The position numbers and the translations under genes were made by a program. This document shows, one piece after another, positions 5,375-5,652 of a stretch of DNA of 5,652 nucleotides. Position 1 is the first letter of the stretch; every line of letters begins with the position of its first letter. Source of the DNA: an uncultured Lachnospiraceae bacterium. Lineage in GTDB: Bacteria; Bacillota; Clostridia; Lachnospirales; Lachnospiraceae. The stretch covers positions 1 to 5,652 of the forward strand of contig CACZPX010000283.1 of the NCBI GenBank assembly GCA_902783095.1, written 5' to 3'. Under the pieces are notes generated by a model, which had not been told where the DNA came from, did no database searches, and saw nothing but the letters and a program-made list of their open reading frames with translations.

Positions 5375-5403
5375 GGCGGCGGCTGGACACGAGAGGATGA
5401 TAC

Positions 5404-5652
5404 ATGCAGGAAAAAGTGGATTTTAAACCCGGCAACATGCTCTACCCGCTGCCGGCGGTGATGGTCAGCTGCGGCGGTGCGGAGCAGGACGCCAATATTC
5501 TGACGGTGGCCTGGGCGGGGACGGTCTGCTCCGATCCGCCCATGGTCTCGATCTCTGTGCGGCCGGAGCGGTTTTCCTACGGGATCATCGACCGCACCGG
5601 CGCGTTTGTGATCAACCTGGTGACGGAGGAGCTGGTGCGCGCCATGGACTAC
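5404..5652 (+). CDS. Flavin reductase family protein (FMN-binding split barrel), N-terminal part
   Basis: The first 83 codons are present and the frame stays open to the window end; family members are usually about 160-200 residues. Characteristic features are P-L-P-A-V-M-V-S (15-22), N-I-L-T-V-A-W-A-G (31-39), the S-D-P-P-M-V-S-I-S-V-R segment (43-53) and G-A-F-V-I-N-L (66-72). These form the N-terminal strands and the FMN phosphate and ring contacts of the Flavin_Reduct domain (PF01613). Clostridial members are cytosolic flavoproteins that bind FMN and use or supply reduced flavin; the physiological partner is usually unknown. The start is supported by GAGAGGA (5391-5397) ahead of ATG 5404. 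It lies beyond the terminator at 5312-5337, so it is probably transcribed separately from the lipoprotein, although no clear promoter is visible. Confidence 0.88.
   Translation, partial: MQEKVDFKPGNMLYPLPAVMVSCGGAEQDANILTVAWAGTVCSDPPMVSISVRPERFSYGIIDRTGAFVINLVTEELVRAMDY

Overview
The window looks like a chromosomal segment of a GC-rich member of the Firmicutes, most likely class Clostridia. The evidence is purine-rich AGGAGG-type ribosome binding sites, a textbook sigma-A promoter, a TelA/YaaN plus XpaC gene pair (known from Bacillus subtilis as xpaC-yaaN), and a lipoprotein with a Gram-positive style short signal peptide and Pro/Thr spacer. All genes are on the + strand and tightly packed. 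No gap exceeds about 165 bases. I see no tRNA, rRNA, insertion sequence, integrase, CRISPR array or phage gene.

Layout. (1) Positions 1-144 are the last 47 codons of a peptide ABC transporter ATPase (OppF/DppF type), recognised by its cysteine-rich C-terminus. (2) Positions 207-1268 encode a 353-residue sugar-phosphate isomerase of the eIF-2B-like/MtnA family. It keeps the Cys/Asp catalytic pair but has lost the usual R-G-A phosphate-binding motif near its N-terminus. It may be cotranscribed with the transporter. (3) A gap of 162 bases holds a 10-bp hairpin and then a perfect-consensus promoter (TTGACA, 18 bases, TATAAT). (4) This promoter appears to drive three genes: a TelA/YaaN-family protein (1431-2693), a two-TM-segment XpaC-family protein (2710-3477) and a 580-residue lipoprotein (3549-5291). 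The lipoprotein starts at GTG and carries a PETT-repeat spacer followed by a domain that looks like a degenerate beta-propeller. A GC-rich hairpin with a T-run at 5312-5337 closes the unit. (5) Positions 5404-5652 are the first 83 codons of a flavin reductase family (FMN-binding split barrel) protein.

How the genes may work together. TelA/YaaN and XpaC are a recurrent pair linked to cell-envelope or toxic-anion stress, with no settled biochemical function. XpaC would place the pair at the membrane inner face, and the lipoprotein would sit on the outer face. Shared transcription across the 71-base gap suggests one trans-envelope unit, but this is inference. The lipoprotein is the least explained gene and the best candidate for something undescribed. 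The isomerase with an altered substrate pocket is second.
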